Assembly (NCBI GenBank): GCA_030598885.1
Contig: JAUVOZ010000009.1
Coordinates: 1-22,908 of the forward strand
Length of the DNA: 22,908 nucleotides
Direction: 5' to 3'
Origin: Anaerolineae bacterium
GTDB taxonomy: Bacteria > Chloroflexota > Anaerolineae > Anaerolineales > E44-bin32
Below the pieces are notes generated by a model. The model was not told where the DNA came from. It saw only the letters and a list, made by a program, of their open reading frames with translations, and made no database searches. This document shows positions 21,925 to 22,908 of the stretch, in pieces (position 1 is the first letter of the stretch; each line of letters starts with the position of its first letter). Both the position numbers and the translations under genes were made by a program.

Positions 21925-22241
21925 TTCCAACTCCTCGTTTAATAACCATAGCCGTGAACCAGGAATCCAGTTCACGGCTGGAGGCAACATGCCCAATATT
22001 GGGAATCTCGCTGTGCAGATTCGACGCCGCTTCGCTATGCCGAGCCAGCTATAGCGAGGCTTAGAATTACGCCCCTCTGGGCGATTACAAACTCTCAGTC
22101 ACCTTCTGCTCGATCATAAAACTGTCCAGCGTAGTCAAATCTCATTCCAGAGATCATTCACGATGCCGCAGCCGCGCCCGGTCATTGATACTTCCTTATT
22201 GGCGCAGCTATTAAAACTTCGCGCGAATCCTGCTCGCGCTG
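21925..22241. other. 317-bp gap between recA and recX
   Basis: No supported gene. On the recA side is a terminator-like hairpin (22213-22239). It also holds two hairpins, TCGCTAT...ATAGCGA (22032-22057) and CGCCC-CTCT-GGGCG (22070-22083), a perfect 12-bp palindrome CCCAATATTGGG (21992-22003) and a poor minus-strand promoter candidate (TATGAT at 22113-22118, weak -35). The size suggests recX-rny has its own promoter in addition to any read-through from recA. Confidence 0.55.
22213..22239 (-). terminator. Likely intrinsic terminator of recA
   Basis: On the minus strand GCGCGA-N7-TCGCGC (22221-22239) follows 2 nt after the recA stop, and the next bases are GAAGTTTTAA. The short T4 run makes it moderate; read-through into recX is possible. 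Confidence 0.55.
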
Positions 22242-22908
22242 CTAATTATCAAGGTCCACAGGAGCCGCATCCAGGCCAGCAGCGACCCGAATACCAGCTT
22301 CCAGTTCTTCCACCAACTCTGGGTTTTCCCTCAAATATACCTTGGCATTCTCCCTTCCTTGCCCCAACCTCAGTTCACCATATGAATAATACGAACCCCG
22401 CTTGTCTATCATCCCCATCTCCACTCCCAGATCTAATACCCCTCCCACCTTCGAGATACCCTCGTTGTACATGATGTCAAACTCCGCCACCCTGAACGGC
22501 GGCGCCACCTTGTTCTTCACCACCCTCACTCTCACCCGATTCCCCACCACCTCCTGCCCCACCTTGATGCTCTCCACCCGCCTCATATCCAACCTCACCG
22601 ATGCATAAAACCTCAACGCTCTTCCCCCGGTCGTCGTCTCCGGATTGCCAAACACCACCCCGATCTTCTGCCTCAATTGATTGGTGAAGATCACCGCCGT
22701 GTTCGTCTGCTTGATCACCCCACTTAACTTCCTCAGCGCCTGACTCATCAGCCGCGCCTGCATCCCCATGTGCGGGTCCCCCATATCCCCCTCTATCTCC
22801 GCCCGCGGCACCAGCGCCGCCACACTGTCGATCACTATTACTTCTATCCCCCCGCTCCTCACCAATGTCTCAGTGATCTCTAACGCCTGTTCCCCCATGT
22901 CCGGCTGC
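22242..22908 (-). CDS. recA: Recombinase RecA, N-terminus cut by window edge
   Basis: DNA-dependent ATPase that forms filaments on single-stranded DNA for recombination and SOS signalling. About 222 codons are visible, starting at QPDMGEQALEI (near E. coli residue 118), so Walker A lies outside. Visible: Walker B VIVIDSVAALVP, loop L1 EIEGDMGDPHMGMQARLMSQ, the NQLRQKIGV strand, loop L2 with GNPETTTGGRALRF, ASVRLDMRR, VKNKVAPPF and the C-terminal ELRLGQGRENAKVYL. The end is short and lacks a long acidic tail beyond VDLDN. Codon use is striking: AGG, GGG, GTG, GAG and AAG dominate up to about the last 30 codons, which look like the neighbours. The stop TAG is followed by a terminator-like hairpin. 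Confidence 0.97.
   Translation of the reverse strand, partial: QPDMGEQALEITETLVRSGGIEVIVIDSVAALVPRAEIEGDMGDPHMGMQARLMSQALRKLSGVIKQTNTAVIFTNQLRQKIGVVFGNPETTTGGRALRFYASVRLDMRRVESIKVGQEVVGNRVRVRVVKNKVAPPFRVAEFDIMYNEGISKVGGVLDLGVEMGMIDKRGSYYSYGELRLGQGRENAKVYLRENPELVEELEAGIRVAAGLDAAPVDLDN

Noticed and set aside
22163..22474. 103-codon plus-strand Pro-rich frame over the recA end
   Set aside because: It is antisense to RecA; the Pro/Ser bias is caused by the G-rich recA codons.

Overview
The window looks like a piece of chromosome from an environmental Chloroflexota bacterium, most likely in or near the Anaerolineae. The reasons are indirect: several lipoproteins with Thr/Pro-rich linkers, a stand-alone BCD-family (PucC-like) transporter, a conserved 140-residue protein of a type I associate with that phylum, an oversized SecA, and the order recA-recX-rny. 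No rRNA or phylogenetic marker was compared, so the placement is an inference. Both ends are cut inside genes: fpg on the left and recA on the right.

Layout. 1-1427 (+): the 3' part of fpg, translationally overlapped with a membrane-anchored acidic protein of unknown function. 1387-7557 (-): secA, then adenosine deaminase and a metallo-beta-lactamase-fold hydrolase. The last two are 5 nt apart, and the hydrolase runs 41 bp into the convergent unknown gene. 7558-7950: a dense regulatory gap with an extended -10 promoter for secA, two tandem GGTGA/TCACC palindromes, a promoter for tRNA-Leu(UAA), its terminator, and one copy of a 43-bp repeat. 7951-8889 (+): a secreted CBM9-like lipoprotein. 8943-12435 (-): a cell-wall pair (N-acetylmuramoyl-L-alanine amidase, then an L,D-transpeptidase with a cytoplasmic TPR), a 340-bp gap holding the second 43-bp repeat, then a conserved unknown protein and a thioredoxin-TPR (CnoX-like) protein. 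12694-19687 (+): a MoeB/ThiF-rhodanese sulfur-carrier activator, an S41 protease-like lipoprotein without the usual catalytic lysine, a palindromic MITE/REP-like element, a BCD-family MFS transporter, a FxLYD-like lipoprotein and an orphan receiver-only response regulator. 19751-22908 (-): recA (C-terminal two thirds), recX and RNase Y.

The content is mostly housekeeping: DNA repair (Fpg, RecA/RecX), protein export and envelope work (SecA, amidase, transpeptidase, four envelope proteins), purine salvage, sulfur transfer and mRNA decay. No phage, CRISPR, toxin-antitoxin or biosynthetic cluster was seen. The points most worth a second look are the 1360-residue SecA with three enlarged regions and a basic tail instead of the zinc motif; the duplicated 43-bp element; the palindromic repeat that abuts and may extend the transporter gene; the paired palindromes between secA and tRNA-Leu; and the very different codon usage of the recA core.
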